Source: Cetobacterium sp. ZOR0034 | GTDB taxonomy: Bacteria; Fusobacteriota; Fusobacteriia; Fusobacteriales; Fusobacteriaceae | Direction: 5' to 3' | Length of the DNA stretch: 39,001 nt | Assembly (NCBI RefSeq): GCF_000799075.1 | Contig: NZ_JTLI01000067.1 | Location: forward strand, 1-39,001 | In this document: positions 7,923-16,808 of the stretch, in pieces | Layout: the number at the start of each line of letters is the position of its first letter | Position numbering within the stretch: the first letter of the stretch is position 1 | Position numbers and translations under genes: made by a program | The notes under the pieces: generated by a model | Told to the model about the DNA's origin: nothing | Database searches by the model: none | Seen by the model: only the letters and a program-made list of their open reading frames with translations

Positions 7923-8888
7923 TTATTTATCGCTAACTTTGATTTCTCCAGCCATCAATTTAGCTTTAATTTCTTCAAACTTTTGAAGTTTTTCAGCACC
8001 GATTATCTCTTTTGTAAACTCGAATTCAGTTACTCCAACTCCATTTTCTTTCGCTCCATAAACAGATAATCCTGATACGAACTCTCCATTTGTTAAAGCT
8101 TTAACTGTATCGTAAACTCCAACATCAACATTTTTTAACATAGATGTTAAAACTGTTCCTGGTTCTACTCCATCTTGGTTTGAGTCAACACCGATAGCGA
8201 AAACTCCCTTTTCTTTTGCTGCTGCGATAACTCCCATTCCTGTTCCACCAGCTGCATGGTATATTACATCTGCACCTTGGTTAATTTCAGAAATAGCATT
8301 TTCCTTTCCTCTAACTGGGTCATTGAAAGGATTTGGTCCTGTTGTATAAACTGAGAAGAATTTAACTCCTGGTTTTACATACTCTGCACCTTGCTTAAAT
8401 CCTACTTCGAATTTTTTGATTAAAGGATTTTCCATTCCACCAACAAATCCAACTGCATTATTTTTTGTCATTAATCCAGCAATAACTCCAACTAAGAAAG
8501 ATCCCTCTTCCTCTTTGAAAACTAACGATTTAACATTTGGTAAATCTACTACATCATCAATCATTAAGAACTTTACATCTTGATAATCTGCTGCTACAGT
8601 TCTAGCTGATTCTGTCATTTGGAATCCAGTAGCTATTATTAAATCATATCCAGCCTCTGCATACTCTCTTAAGAACTCTTCATCTTCTGCAGGTGAAGCT
8701 GGTTCTACATATTTAAATTCAATTCCTAAATCTTTTTGTGCTTGCTCTAACCCTCTGTAAGCCGCATCGTTAAACGACTTGTCTCCTAATCCTCCAGTAG
8801 AAAGAACGATTCCCACTCTAAGTGGCTTTGCTGCAAATAATCCGATTGCTAACATCATAGACATAACAAAAGTAACTATTTTTCTCAT
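7923..8888 (-). CDS. BMP-family (PnrA-like) nucleoside-binding periplasmic protein
   Basis: Solute-binding protein of the BMP/PnrA family, which delivers purine nucleosides to an ABC importer. The 321 residues begin with a signal peptide (about 1-20, hydrophobic core FVMSMMLAIGLFAA). There is no lipobox cysteine, so it should be free in the periplasm, fitting a diderm cell. Family marks are the N-terminal GLGDKSFND and the segments IIATGFQM, EGSFLVGVIAG, GGTGMGVIAAA and GVDSNQD. No ABC ATPase or permease is in the window. The nucleoside role is supported by the adjacent deoB-deoD-cdd genes. Confidence 0.88.
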   Translation of the reverse strand: MRKIVTFVMSMMLAIGLFAAKPLRVGIVLSTGGLGDKSFNDAAYRGLEQAQKDLGIEFKYVEPASPAEDEEFLREYAEAGYDLIIATGFQMTESARTVAADYQDVKFLMIDDVVDLPNVKSLVFKEEEGSFLVGVIAGLMTKNNAVGFVGGMENPLIKKFEVGFKQGAEYVKPGVKFFSVYTTGPNPFNDPVRGKENAISEINQGADVIYHAAGGTGMGVIAAAKEKGVFAIGVDSNQDGVEPGTVLTSMLKNVDVGVYDTVKALTNGEFVSGLSVYGAKENGVGVTEFEFTKEIIGAEKLQKFEEIKAKLMAGEIKVSDK

Positions 8889-8921
8889 TAATACCCTCCT
8901 AAATAACTTTATACTAGCTAG

Positions 8922-8949
8922 ATTTTAACATATTCTTAACCTATTTCAA
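8922..8949 (-). promoter_or_regulatory. promoter of the nucleoside cluster
   Basis: On the minus strand, TTGAAA (8949-8944), a 16-base spacer and TAAAAT (8927-8922), followed by AGGAGGG before the BMP gene. Confidence 0.6.
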
Positions 8950-8964
8950 AGAAAAATTTACTAT

Positions 8965-9252
8965 TTATTTCATCATTTTTCCTAAAGTATATATTAATTC
9001 ATCGATTACTTTGTTCTCATCGTTATTTTTTATACCGGATACAACACATTTTCTTAGGTGATCTTCTAAAATAAGCTTAGCTATTCCATCTAAAGCAGCC
9101 TTAGCTGAAGATATTTGATTAAGAACATCATCACAATAATTATCTTCTTCAATCATTCTTTTTATACCTCTTATCTGCCCCTCTATTCTATTAGCTCTAG
9201 CTATCATTTTTTTCTTGTCACCACACAATTTATTTGGACACTCTTCTGACAT
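8965..9252 (-). CDS. csoR: CsoR/RcnR-family metal-sensing transcriptional repressor
   Basis: A small all-helical DUF156 repressor (95 residues) that releases DNA when it binds metal. The family core IARANRIEGQIRGIKRMI is followed by a C-H-C ligand set (C40, H65, C69), matching the Cu(I) sensors of the CsoR subgroup rather than the formaldehyde or nickel sensors. I set the start at the ATG at 9252 with AGGAGGAG upstream. A longer reading from 9303 would translate the operator palindrome. No copper exporter or chaperone is adjacent, so its targets other than itself lie elsewhere. Metal identity is inferred from the ligand pattern. Confidence 0.85.
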   Translation of the reverse strand: MSEECPNKLCGDKKKMIARANRIEGQIRGIKRMIEEDNYCDDVLNQISSAKAALDGIAKLILEDHLRKCVVSGIKNNDENKVIDELIYTLGKMMK

Positions 9253-9267
9253 CAAACTCCTCCTATA

Positions 9268-9302
9268 TATGCCTTTTATAGGGTATCCCCCTATAAAAGG
9301 CA
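9268..9302 (-). promoter_or_regulatory. palindromic operator of the CsoR-like gene
   Basis: Perfect 15-base arms (ATGCCTTTTATAGGG and its complement) flank a 5-base centre. The G-tract/C-tract core within AT flanks is the known style of CsoR/RcnR operators. It lies between a likely -10 (GATAAT) and the ribosome site, so bound repressor would block its own transcription. Confidence 0.7.
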
Positions 9303-9320
9303 TATTATCATATAAATAAA

Positions 9321-9352
9321 AAAAAATCTACTTTTTTCAAGTAGATTTTTTT
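9321..9352. terminator. terminator after disA
   Basis: Stem AATCTACTT/AAGTAGATT flanked by long A and T runs. It ends the long minus-strand radA-disA transcript and insulates the CsoR-like gene. Confidence 0.85.
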
Positions 9353-10412
9353 ATTTTTCAAGTTCAACAGTTACTTTCAATCTTTTTAATCCTGTTTGAA
9401 TTGCTTTTATTTTAAACTTACTAATCCCTTTAATTTCTAACAGTTCTTCTATCGAAGCCTCTTGTACTTTAGATAAATTTCCATAATTATTAACTATTTT
9501 CTCTATATCTCTCTTAGTTAATTTAGTTATTTTATCTAGAATTCTATATCCCTTTGGCGTTACTCTGTTTCCTAAAGCAGAATAAGTTTTTCCATAATCT
9601 AATACTGCTGATAACTTTTCAAGTTCTTTCAATTCATCATCTGTTAGCTTAGAAAGTCTATCTGTTATCTCCTCTAGATCAAACGGTGCATTAGAATAGT
9701 TCCAATAATCTCTAAGGAAATCCTCTTTCTCACTTTCTATATCTTGAATTAAATCATTAAGATGTAATTTTACAAGTCTTCCATCTACACCTAACTCTGT
9801 CATATAGTTATTCATCTCTTGGAAAATTCTTGTTACCTTTTCAAATCTTTGAAGAACAACTGTAACCTCATAAAGCGTTACTAAATCATCTAATTCAAGA
9901 ATAGTTAAATTCCCTAACGCTTTATCTAATACAAAACGATAACGCTCTAAAGTATTTAATCCTTGTGATGCTTCTCCCATAAGATCTGTTGTGCTTCTAA
10001 GTCTGTGTTTCATCTCACCTTTATAAATTGTTACAACTTTTTTTCTTTCTGACACTGCTATGACTAACTTATCTGTTTGCTTTGCAACTCTTTGAGCTGT
10101 TCTGTGTCTTGTTCCACTTTCATTAGTTGAAAATCTCATACTCGGTTGTAAATGAACATTAGCCGAGTGTATCTTTGTGATATCAGAGTCTAAAATTATA
10201 GCTCCATCCATTTTACATAATTCAAACAATTTTTCAGGTGTATATTCACAATTTATTTCAAACCCACCATCCATTATTTTTTGAACCTCTGGATCTAAGC
10301 CAACAACTATAAGCGCTCCCATTTCACCATCTAAAACATTATAGATCCCCTCTCTTAACTTTGTCCCTGGAGCCAACAGAGAAAGAATCTCTAAGAATTC
10401 TGGGTTATTCAT
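9351..10412 (-). CDS. disA: DNA integrity scanning protein DisA, diadenylate cyclase
   Basis: Makes c-di-AMP from two ATP. DisA proteins are octamers that scan DNA and lower synthesis at branched structures. The N-terminal DAC domain carries the catalytic DGA (69-71) and RHR (102-104) motifs. A helical spine follows, and the C-terminus (about 290-350) is a helix-hairpin-helix domain (VQEASIEELLEIKGISK). Its 353 residues match B. subtilis DisA. It overlaps the radA stop by eight bases, the conserved radA-disA arrangement that indicates coupled DNA-repair roles. Confidence 0.96.
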   Translation of the reverse strand: MNNPEFLEILSLLAPGTKLREGIYNVLDGEMGALIVVGLDPEVQKIMDGGFEINCEYTPEKLFELCKMDGAIILDSDITKIHSANVHLQPSMRFSTNESGTRHRTAQRVAKQTDKLVIAVSERKKVVTIYKGEMKHRLRSTTDLMGEASQGLNTLERYRFVLDKALGNLTILELDDLVTLYEVTVVLQRFEKVTRIFQEMNNYMTELGVDGRLVKLHLNDLIQDIESEKEDFLRDYWNYSNAPFDLEEITDRLSKLTDDELKELEKLSAVLDYGKTYSALGNRVTPKGYRILDKITKLTKRDIEKIVNNYGNLSKVQEASIEELLEIKGISKFKIKAIQTGLKRLKVTVELEK

Positions 10413-11790
10413 CTTTACTCATCCTCTCTAAAAATTCTTCTAAATTTTTTAAATATATTATTTTTAATTTATAACTATTTTTTTCAATCTCTTTTCTATT
10501 AGCTTCAGGCACATATACACCTTTGAATCCTAACTTCTCTAACTCTCTTAGTCTTCTATCTATGAAAAATGCTTTTCTAATCTCTCCTCTTAATCCCAAT
10601 TCACCGATAGCTGCTATTTTCTGGCTTATAGCTACATTTCTATATAAAGAAACTATTGATATTAAAGCACCTAAGTCTGCTGCTGGATCATTTATTGAAA
10701 GTCCACCTGGAATATTGATAAAAAGATCCTTCATTCCTAAATTCATTCCCATTCTTTTTTCTGCGATTGCCGTCAAAATTTGCATTCTATTTCTGTCAAA
10801 CCCTTGAACAATTCTTTTAGGAATTCCTATTGTACAATCTGTCAACAAAGTCTGAATCTCTAATAAAAATACTTTCGTTCCTTCTAATACAGGAACTACC
10901 ATACTACCTATATTTTTCTCATCTCTTTCACTCAGGAAAAACTCTGATGAATTTTTTACTTCATGTATACCTGTGTCCTCCATACTAAAAACAGCTAATT
11001 CATTTGTAGATCCAAATCTATTCTTCAAACTTCTCAAAATTCTATAGAATAATCCCTCTTCTCCTTCAAAATGAAACACCGCATCAACCATATGCTCCAA
11101 TAGTTTTGGTCCTGCAACTTTTCCATCTTTCGTTATATGACCCACTATAAAAAATGACACTTCATTTTTCTTAGCAAGCTCTATTATTTTCAAAGTACAT
11201 TCCCTTATTTGAGTTGGAGTTCCTGGAATAGAATCCACCTCTGAATTATACAGTGTTTGTATAGAATCAACAATAACTATTTTTGGTTTTTTTGTAATAA
11301 CATACTCATATATACTCTGAATATCAGTTTCTGACATCAAATATAAATTTTCAGAATAAATACCTAATCTCTCTCCTCTTGATTTTATCTGAGCAGGTGA
11401 TTCCTCTCCAGATACATACAGAACATCTCCATACTCTGTATACTCCTTAGCTGTTTGAAGTAATAATGTTGATTTTCCAATTCCTGGATTTCCAGTTATC
11501 AAAACAACCTCTCCTTTAACAAGACCTCCACCCAATATTCTATCAAATTCAGATATCTTAGTTTTATATCTAAAGTTTTTTTCTATTTGAACATTAGCAA
11601 AGGAAACTACTTTGTCTTGAAGATTTTGAAGTGAGCTAGCTGAAGATTTTATACTTTTAGCTGCAATTGGAGATACCTCTATCTCCTCATCAAATGTGCC
11701 CCATTCTCCACAACCTTCACACTTACCCATCCACTTTATAGTTTTATATCCACATTCACTACAAACGTAAAAACTTTTTGCCTTTGCCAT
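10405..11790 (-). CDS. radA: DNA repair protein RadA/Sms
   Basis: A RecA-like ATPase that extends branches during recombination. In order it shows a four-cysteine zinc finger (C10, C13, C24, C27), Walker A GNPGIGKST (99-107), the RadA-specific KNRFG motif (255-259), and a C-terminal Lon-protease-like domain (IPGGLSINDPAADLGALIS). Its 461 residues are typical. It lies eight bases downstream of coaD and overlaps disA. Confidence 0.96.
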   Translation of the reverse strand: MAKAKSFYVCSECGYKTIKWMGKCEGCGEWGTFDEEIEVSPIAAKSIKSSASSLQNLQDKVVSFANVQIEKNFRYKTKISEFDRILGGGLVKGEVVLITGNPGIGKSTLLLQTAKEYTEYGDVLYVSGEESPAQIKSRGERLGIYSENLYLMSETDIQSIYEYVITKKPKIVIVDSIQTLYNSEVDSIPGTPTQIRECTLKIIELAKKNEVSFFIVGHITKDGKVAGPKLLEHMVDAVFHFEGEEGLFYRILRSLKNRFGSTNELAVFSMEDTGIHEVKNSSEFFLSERDEKNIGSMVVPVLEGTKVFLLEIQTLLTDCTIGIPKRIVQGFDRNRMQILTAIAEKRMGMNLGMKDLFINIPGGLSINDPAADLGALISIVSLYRNVAISQKIAAIGELGLRGEIRKAFFIDRRLRELEKLGFKGVYVPEANRKEIEKNSYKLKIIYLKNLEEFLERMSKDE

Positions 11791-11797
11791 AACCGAA

Positions 11798-12280
11798 CTA
11801 CTCCTTAACCCTTTTTTTTATCCTCTCAATTACATTTTCATCTAAATAATTATCTAGTTTCCCATCATACAAAGCCAACTCTCTAACTATAGATGAACTT
11901 ACATATAGATATTCCTTAGATGATGGAATAAAAATTGTCTCTATCTCTCCTTCAGATATATCATAGTTCCCATAGGCAAGTGATAACTCATATTCATAAT
12001 CAGTTACAGCTCTAAGGCCTCTAATTATATAATTACATCCTATCTCTTTCATATAATTTGCTAAAAGGCCACTATGATCTACTACTTCTATATTCTCAAT
12101 ATCTTTCAATACCTCTTGAACCATCTCTTTACGCTCTTCTAAAGTAAACATAGTTTTTTTAGAACTGTTATTCAATACTGCTACAATTAATTTATCACAC
12201 ATTTTACTTGCTCTTTTTATTATCTCAGAATGCCCTTTTGTAATAGGATCAAATGTTCCTGAATATAAAGCCAACTTCAT
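11798..12280 (-). CDS. coaD: phosphopantetheine adenylyltransferase
   Basis: Fourth step of coenzyme A synthesis, joining 4'-phosphopantetheine and ATP to dephospho-CoA. The 160-residue nucleotidyltransferase has the N-terminal GTFDPITKGH (catalytic H17), the RGLRAVTDYEYE substrate segment, and SSSIVRE in place of the usual ISSTxVR. CoA supplies the 4'-phosphopantetheine arm of acyl carrier protein, encoded in the same gene block. It is nine bases from rng upstream. Confidence 0.95.
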   Translation of the reverse strand: MKLALYSGTFDPITKGHSEIIKRASKMCDKLIVAVLNNSSKKTMFTLEERKEMVQEVLKDIENIEVVDHSGLLANYMKEIGCNYIIRGLRAVTDYEYELSLAYGNYDISEGEIETIFIPSSKEYLYVSSSIVRELALYDGKLDNYLDENVIERIKKRVKE

Positions 12281-12288
12281 CTTTACAC

Positions 12289-13755
12289 CTAACTTTCCAA
12301 TATTATCTCATAATCTTTTAAAGAATCTCTATTCTTAGTACTTATCTCTATACTTTTTCCTGATTTTTGTAAAAGAGCTTTTATAAAATCTAGATATATA
12401 CTCTCTATCTTCTCTTTCACTGTTTCTTTTGTTATAATTTTAACTTTTTTTATATCTTTCTCGTCTACAATCTCTTTAAGCTCTTTTATTATATTTTCTA
12501 CAATAGCTCTACTACCCTTTATCTTTCCTGTTCCTTTACACATAGGACATTCATCTTGGAAATAATAAGATAATGGTTTACCCAATCTTTTTCTTGTCAT
12601 TTCAACTAATCCTAAATCTGTGAAATGAATAATATTTGTTTTAACTCTATCTTTGGCTAAATTTTCCTCCAACACTTTTAAAACTTTTACCTTATCCTCT
12701 TCTACTTTCATATCTATGAAATCTATTATTATAATTCCACTTAAATTTCTTATACGAAGCTGTCTTGCAATCTCCTCTGCAGCCTCTATATTTGTTTTAA
12801 CAACAGTTTCTTCTAAATTCATGCTTCCAATATTTTTACCTGTATTCACGTCTACACTTACCAAAGCTTCTGTTTTCTCTATAACTATAGAACCTCCACA
12901 CTCTAGCATTGTCGTAACTTCAAGAGATTTCTCTATCTCTTTTTGAATACCATATTTATAGAAAATCTCCTCTTTTTCAGTATAGAGTTTAATCTTCATC
13001 TTCGGAATGCCTTCACTAAAAGCTCTCACATAATCGATAATCTCCCAGTATACATCCTCATTATCTACAATTATCTCATCTATGTCATTACCTATTATAT
13101 CTCTTAAAACTTTACTAACTATTCCATTATCTTTATATAAAAGTTCACCTGGTTTTGCTTCTTTTATTTTAATCTCTATTTCTTCCCATTTCTTTATCAG
13201 ATATTGCAACTCTTTTTCAAAATGGTATATACTTTTTCCTTCAGCGGCCGTTCTTATTATAACACCCATTCCTTCAGGAACTATCTCAGAAAAAAGCTTC
13301 TCTAAACGTTCTCTTTCAATCTCATCCTTTATCTTTTTCGAAATAGCGATATGATTGTTATTTGGCATTAAAACCAAAAATTTACCAGGAATCGTATAGT
13401 GAGTTGTTACTCTCGCTCCTTTACTTCCTCTAGGATCACTTAAAACTTGGACTACAACTTCATCCCCTACATTTAAAAGTTCTTCTATAGGTTTTATACT
13501 ATTTACTATCCCAGTTAAATACTTCTCTTCAAAATCTCTCAAATCCTTAACATATAAAAATCCATTTTTCTCTAATCCAACATTAACAAAAGCTGACTCC
13601 ATTCCAGGAAGAACATTTGCCACTTTCCCTTTATAGATATTTCCATTTAAAGTTCCTTCGCCCTCTCTTTCGATATGAACTTCCATAACTTTTCCATTTT
13701 CTAAAACTGCTGCTCTTGTTTTAAATCTATTGGTATTTATTACTACCTGGTTCAT
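12289..13755 (-). CDS. rng: ribonuclease G (RNase E/G family)
   Basis: An endoribonuclease for 16S rRNA 5'-end maturation and mRNA decay. At 488 residues it is the short RNase G form, without the degradosome scaffold of RNase E. An S1-like RNA-binding domain lies near the N-terminus (about 36-110). The catalytic core includes VDVNTGKN and IIIDFID, whose aspartates bind magnesium. CPMCKGTGK is the zinc-link that joins dimers. The start overlaps the upstream radical SAM gene by 29 bases, with GGGGAGAG upstream of the ATG. Confidence 0.93.
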   Translation of the reverse strand: MNQVVINTNRFKTRAAVLENGKVMEVHIEREGEGTLNGNIYKGKVANVLPGMESAFVNVGLEKNGFLYVKDLRDFEEKYLTGIVNSIKPIEELLNVGDEVVVQVLSDPRGSKGARVTTHYTIPGKFLVLMPNNNHIAISKKIKDEIERERLEKLFSEIVPEGMGVIIRTAAEGKSIYHFEKELQYLIKKWEEIEIKIKEAKPGELLYKDNGIVSKVLRDIIGNDIDEIIVDNEDVYWEIIDYVRAFSEGIPKMKIKLYTEKEEIFYKYGIQKEIEKSLEVTTMLECGGSIVIEKTEALVSVDVNTGKNIGSMNLEETVVKTNIEAAEEIARQLRIRNLSGIIIIDFIDMKVEEDKVKVLKVLEENLAKDRVKTNIIHFTDLGLVEMTRKRLGKPLSYYFQDECPMCKGTGKIKGSRAIVENIIKELKEIVDEKDIKKVKIITKETVKEKIESIYLDFIKALLQKSGKSIEISTKNRDSLKDYEIILES

Positions 13756-14776
13756 CTATCTCTCCCCTAAGAACCTGTTTCCACGGGTAAATCACTTCAT
13801 TTACTTTAATTGTATCTACCTCTAATGTATTGTTTATTTTAATCTTAAAATCTTTTCCTAACTTCTCTTTATTGACCTTATTTATACCAACAATTCTGGA
13901 AACATTCCTTTCATTAGTTTCTACATCCAATTTTTTTTCTATTTCTAATATACTTTTTAGAAAATCATAATATATCTCTCCAACTACAAGCTCTCTAAAA
14001 GCTGGATGGAAAGGTCCCCCTAAAACATTTTCGTCGTCATTTAAATCATCCGTCGGTTGCAATCCAACTCTTACTATATTAATATCATTATAATCTAATA
14101 ATGAATATATTTTTTTACATCTTTTTACTGCCTCACCTAGTGTTAATGGTGTGTAGGTACCTGCTTTAAACATATCAGCCATCTCAGTTTCTTTTATAAC
14201 TAGAGTCGGATATATTCTAGCTATATCTGGTTCTAATCCTACTGTTTTTACAGCACTTATATAGTCACTCTCATCTGTCGATCCTGGTAATCCCAACATC
14301 AACTGGATTCCTAATTCAATTTCTGCATCTTTTATCAATTTTGAAGCTGTATAAACTTTTTCCATCGGATAAAACCTATGTGTTTGTTTCAATACATTTT
14401 CGTCTAAAGATTGAACTCCTAACTCTACAGTCGTAACTCCATATTTTTTCAGCATCTTAACTATCTCTTCATCTATATAATCTGGTCTAGTAGAAAGTCT
14501 AATTCCATCAACTAATCCATTTTTTATATATTCATAAACTACAGATAGATATTCTTCTTGTAATTTTATAGAAATTCCTGTAAAAGTTCCACCAAAAAAA
14601 GCCACCTCTTTCTTGGATTTTTTTGGAAGAGTTTTTAAGTATGTTTCAATTATATTTTTTATATCATCTGTAGTTACATCTGTTTCTCTACCATTAATCT
14701 TTTTCTGATTACAAAAAACACAATCATTTGGGCACCCAAAATGACTTATAAAGATTGGAATATTATAGTGTTTCAT
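13727..14776 (-). CDS. Elp3-like radical SAM protein of unknown function
   Basis: A 349-residue radical SAM protein. The 4Fe-4S cysteines are C15, C19 and C22 (CPNDCVFC), followed by FFGGTFTG. Segments RLSTRPDYID, VELGVQSLDENVL and GIQLMLGLPG are strongly Elp3-like. However, the acetyltransferase domain of true Elp3 is missing, so it cannot be assumed to modify wobble uridine. It overlaps rnc by 14 bases and rng by 29 bases, so it is co-translated between two ribonucleases. An RNA-related role is only an inference. Confidence 0.8.
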   Translation of the reverse strand: MKHYNIPIFISHFGCPNDCVFCNQKKINGRETDVTTDDIKNIIETYLKTLPKKSKKEVAFFGGTFTGISIKLQEEYLSVVYEYIKNGLVDGIRLSTRPDYIDEEIVKMLKKYGVTTVELGVQSLDENVLKQTHRFYPMEKVYTASKLIKDAEIELGIQLMLGLPGSTDESDYISAVKTVGLEPDIARIYPTLVIKETEMADMFKAGTYTPLTLGEAVKRCKKIYSLLDYNDINIVRVGLQPTDDLNDDENVLGGPFHPAFRELVVGEIYYDFLKSILEIEKKLDVETNERNVSRIVGINKVNKEKLGKDFKIKINNTLEVDTIKVNEVIYPWKQVLRGEIDEPGSNKYQ

Positions 14777-15473
14777 AAAGTTTTACTCCTAACTTTTTGC
14801 AGATATCTTTTGCTGCAGATTGCTCGGCACTTTTTTTATTTTTCCCTTTTCCATATCCTTTTAAATCATCTTTTATAATTGCAACAACCTCAAAAACTTT
14901 TAAGTGGTCTGGTCCTGCTTCACTTACAACTTGATATGTTGGTATTATTTTATATTCTTTTTGACTATACTCTTGTAAAATTGTTTTAAAATCTAAAATA
15001 TCCTCATTTTCATTTACATGCTCAATTGGATGTCTTAAATATTTCATAGCTATATCTTTTGTTGTTACAAAATCAGAATCTAAATATATCGCTCCTAATA
15101 TTGCCTCAAATACATCTCCTAATATAGAGTTTCTTTCTCTTCCACCAGTTAACTCTTCACCTTTACTTAACATTAAGTATTGTCCAAAATCTAATGTTTT
15201 AGATATTTTTGCTAATACAGGTTCACTAACTACCATAGCTTTCAGTTTTGCTAAATCTCCCTCTAGTGCATTTGGATACGTCTTGTATAAATGCTCTGTA
15301 ACGATAAGATCTAGAACTGCATCACCTAGCAGCTCTAGTCTTTCATTGTTTAATTTTCTATATTTAGCGTGTTCATTTCCGAAAGATCTATGGATAAGTG
15401 CATTTTTTAATAGGTCTTTATTTTTAAAGTTGTATCCTATTTTATCTTCTAATTCTAGATATGATTTTTTCAC
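14763..15473 (-). CDS. rnc: ribonuclease III
   Basis: A double-strand-specific endoribonuclease for rRNA and mRNA processing. The nuclease domain carries the signature NERLELLGDAVLDL (43-56, catalytic E47 and D51), and a second acidic site in LGDVFEAILGAIY. A double-stranded RNA-binding domain fills about 160-232 (KTILQEYSQ through KKSAEQSAAKDICKKL). The GTG start at 15473 has GGGAGAG upstream. Placement after fabF is the classical acpP-fabF-rnc order. Confidence 0.96.
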   Translation of the reverse strand: MKKSYLELEDKIGYNFKNKDLLKNALIHRSFGNEHAKYRKLNNERLELLGDAVLDLIVTEHLYKTYPNALEGDLAKLKAMVVSEPVLAKISKTLDFGQYLMLSKGEELTGGRERNSILGDVFEAILGAIYLDSDFVTTKDIAMKYLRHPIEHVNENEDILDFKTILQEYSQKEYKIIPTYQVVSEAGPDHLKVFEVVAIIKDDLKGYGKGKNKKSAEQSAAKDICKKLGVKLYETL

Positions 15474-15494
15474 TTATCTCTCTCCCTTTATTTA

Positions 15495-16733
15495 CTATTT
15501 ATATTTTCTCATTGCTATTACAGCATTATGTCCACCAAATCCTAATGAACTTGACATTCCAACTTCGATATCTCTTTTTATCATTTCGTTTGGAGTGTAA
15601 TTCAAATCTAAAGCCGGATCTGGATTATCTTGATTTATTGTTGGAGGTACTACTCCTTCAGCAATCGATAACGCTAAGATAACTCCTTCAATTCCTCCTG
15701 CTGCTCCTAAACCATGCCCTGTAGCTCCTTTTGTTGAAGATATGTTCATAGTGTAAGCCGCATCACCGAATGCATCTTTTATCGCCGCTGTTTCATTTCT
15801 ATCGTTTGCTGGTGTTGATGTTCCATGTGCATTGATATATCCAACCTCTTCAGGTTTAATATCTCCTTGTTCCATAGCCATTACAAAAGCTCTTACAGCT
15901 CCTTCTCCACCTTCTGCTGGTGAAGTTATATGGTAAGCATCACAAGTTTCTCCGTATCCTACAACTTCAGCATAGATTTTTGCTCCTCTAGCTTTTGCTG
16001 ATTCTAACTCTTCTAAAATAAGAATTCCTGCTCCCTCTCCCATTACAAATCCATCTCTATCAGCTGTAAATGGTCTTGAAGCTCTTTGTGGATCGTCATT
16101 TCTTGTAGATAAAGCTTTCATATTTGCAAATGCATTTATAGCAAACTTTGTTATACAAGCTTCTGTTCCACCTGTTATCATAGCATCTGTTTTACCAGAT
16201 CTAATCATCTCAAATGAATCTCCTATTGAATGAGTTCCTGCTGCACACGCTGTTACTACAGCTTTATTTGGACCCTTAGCTCCAAAGTATATTCCTACGT
16301 TTCCTGAAGCCATGTTATTAATCATAGCTGGAATTGTAAACGGAGATATTCTTCTAGTTCCTTTTTCTAGCATTGTTCCATATTGCTCCTCAAAAACTTC
16401 GATTCCTCCGATTCCAGACGATACAATTGTTCCAACTTTAGTTGCGTTATTTTCATCTATAACAAGTCCTGAGTCTTCTAATGCCATTTTTGTAGCGGCA
16501 ATAGCAAACTGAGTATTTCTTGCTAATTTTTTTACCTCTTTCTTTTCGATTCCAAATTCTGTTGGATCAAAATCAGTAACCTCTCCTGCTATCTTAACGG
16601 CACTCTCTGTTGTATCGAAAGATTTAATCTCATTTATTCCACATTTACCAGCTTTTATAGCATCCCAAGATTTTTCCGTTCCAGTTCCTAGTGAAGTTAT
16701 TAAACCAACTCCTGTTACAACTACTCTTCTCAT
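15495..16733 (-). CDS. fabF: beta-ketoacyl-ACP synthase II
   Basis: Elongates acyl-ACP with malonyl-ACP in type II fatty acid synthesis. It is a 412-residue thiolase-fold enzyme with catalytic C163 (VTACAAGTH) and the two histidine motifs NAHGTSTP and GATGHGLGAAG. I chose the ATG at 16733, eight bases after AGAGGTGG. An in-frame GTG four codons upstream lies inside that ribosome site. It is the last fatty-acid gene before rnc. Confidence 0.95.
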   Translation of the reverse strand: MRRVVVTGVGLITSLGTGTEKSWDAIKAGKCGINEIKSFDTTESAVKIAGEVTDFDPTEFGIEKKEVKKLARNTQFAIAATKMALEDSGLVIDENNATKVGTIVSSGIGGIEVFEEQYGTMLEKGTRRISPFTIPAMINNMASGNVGIYFGAKGPNKAVVTACAAGTHSIGDSFEMIRSGKTDAMITGGTEACITKFAINAFANMKALSTRNDDPQRASRPFTADRDGFVMGEGAGILILEELESAKARGAKIYAEVVGYGETCDAYHITSPAEGGEGAVRAFVMAMEQGDIKPEEVGYINAHGTSTPANDRNETAAIKDAFGDAAYTMNISSTKGATGHGLGAAGGIEGVILALSIAEGVVPPTINQDNPDPALDLNYTPNEMIKRDIEVGMSSSLGFGGHNAVIAMRKYK

Positions 16734-16775
16734 TATCCTATCCACCTCTTTGTTATTTTTCCAAAAAATATAACT

Positions 16776-16799
16776 AAAGGGGTACTTTCATACCCCTTT
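16776..16799 (-). terminator. attenuator-like hairpin between acpP and fabF
   Basis: Perfect stem AAAGGGGTA/TACCCCTTT with a 6-base loop, followed on the minus strand by AGTTATATTTTTT. The interrupted T-tract suggests partial termination or mRNA protection, which would let acpP be expressed above fabF. Confidence 0.6.
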
Positions 16800-16808
16800 A
16801 AATTTATC

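Noticed and set aside
9253-9303. N-terminal extension of the CsoR-like protein
   Set aside because: It would translate the operator palindrome. The ATG at 9252 has an ideal AGGAGGAG site and matches family length.
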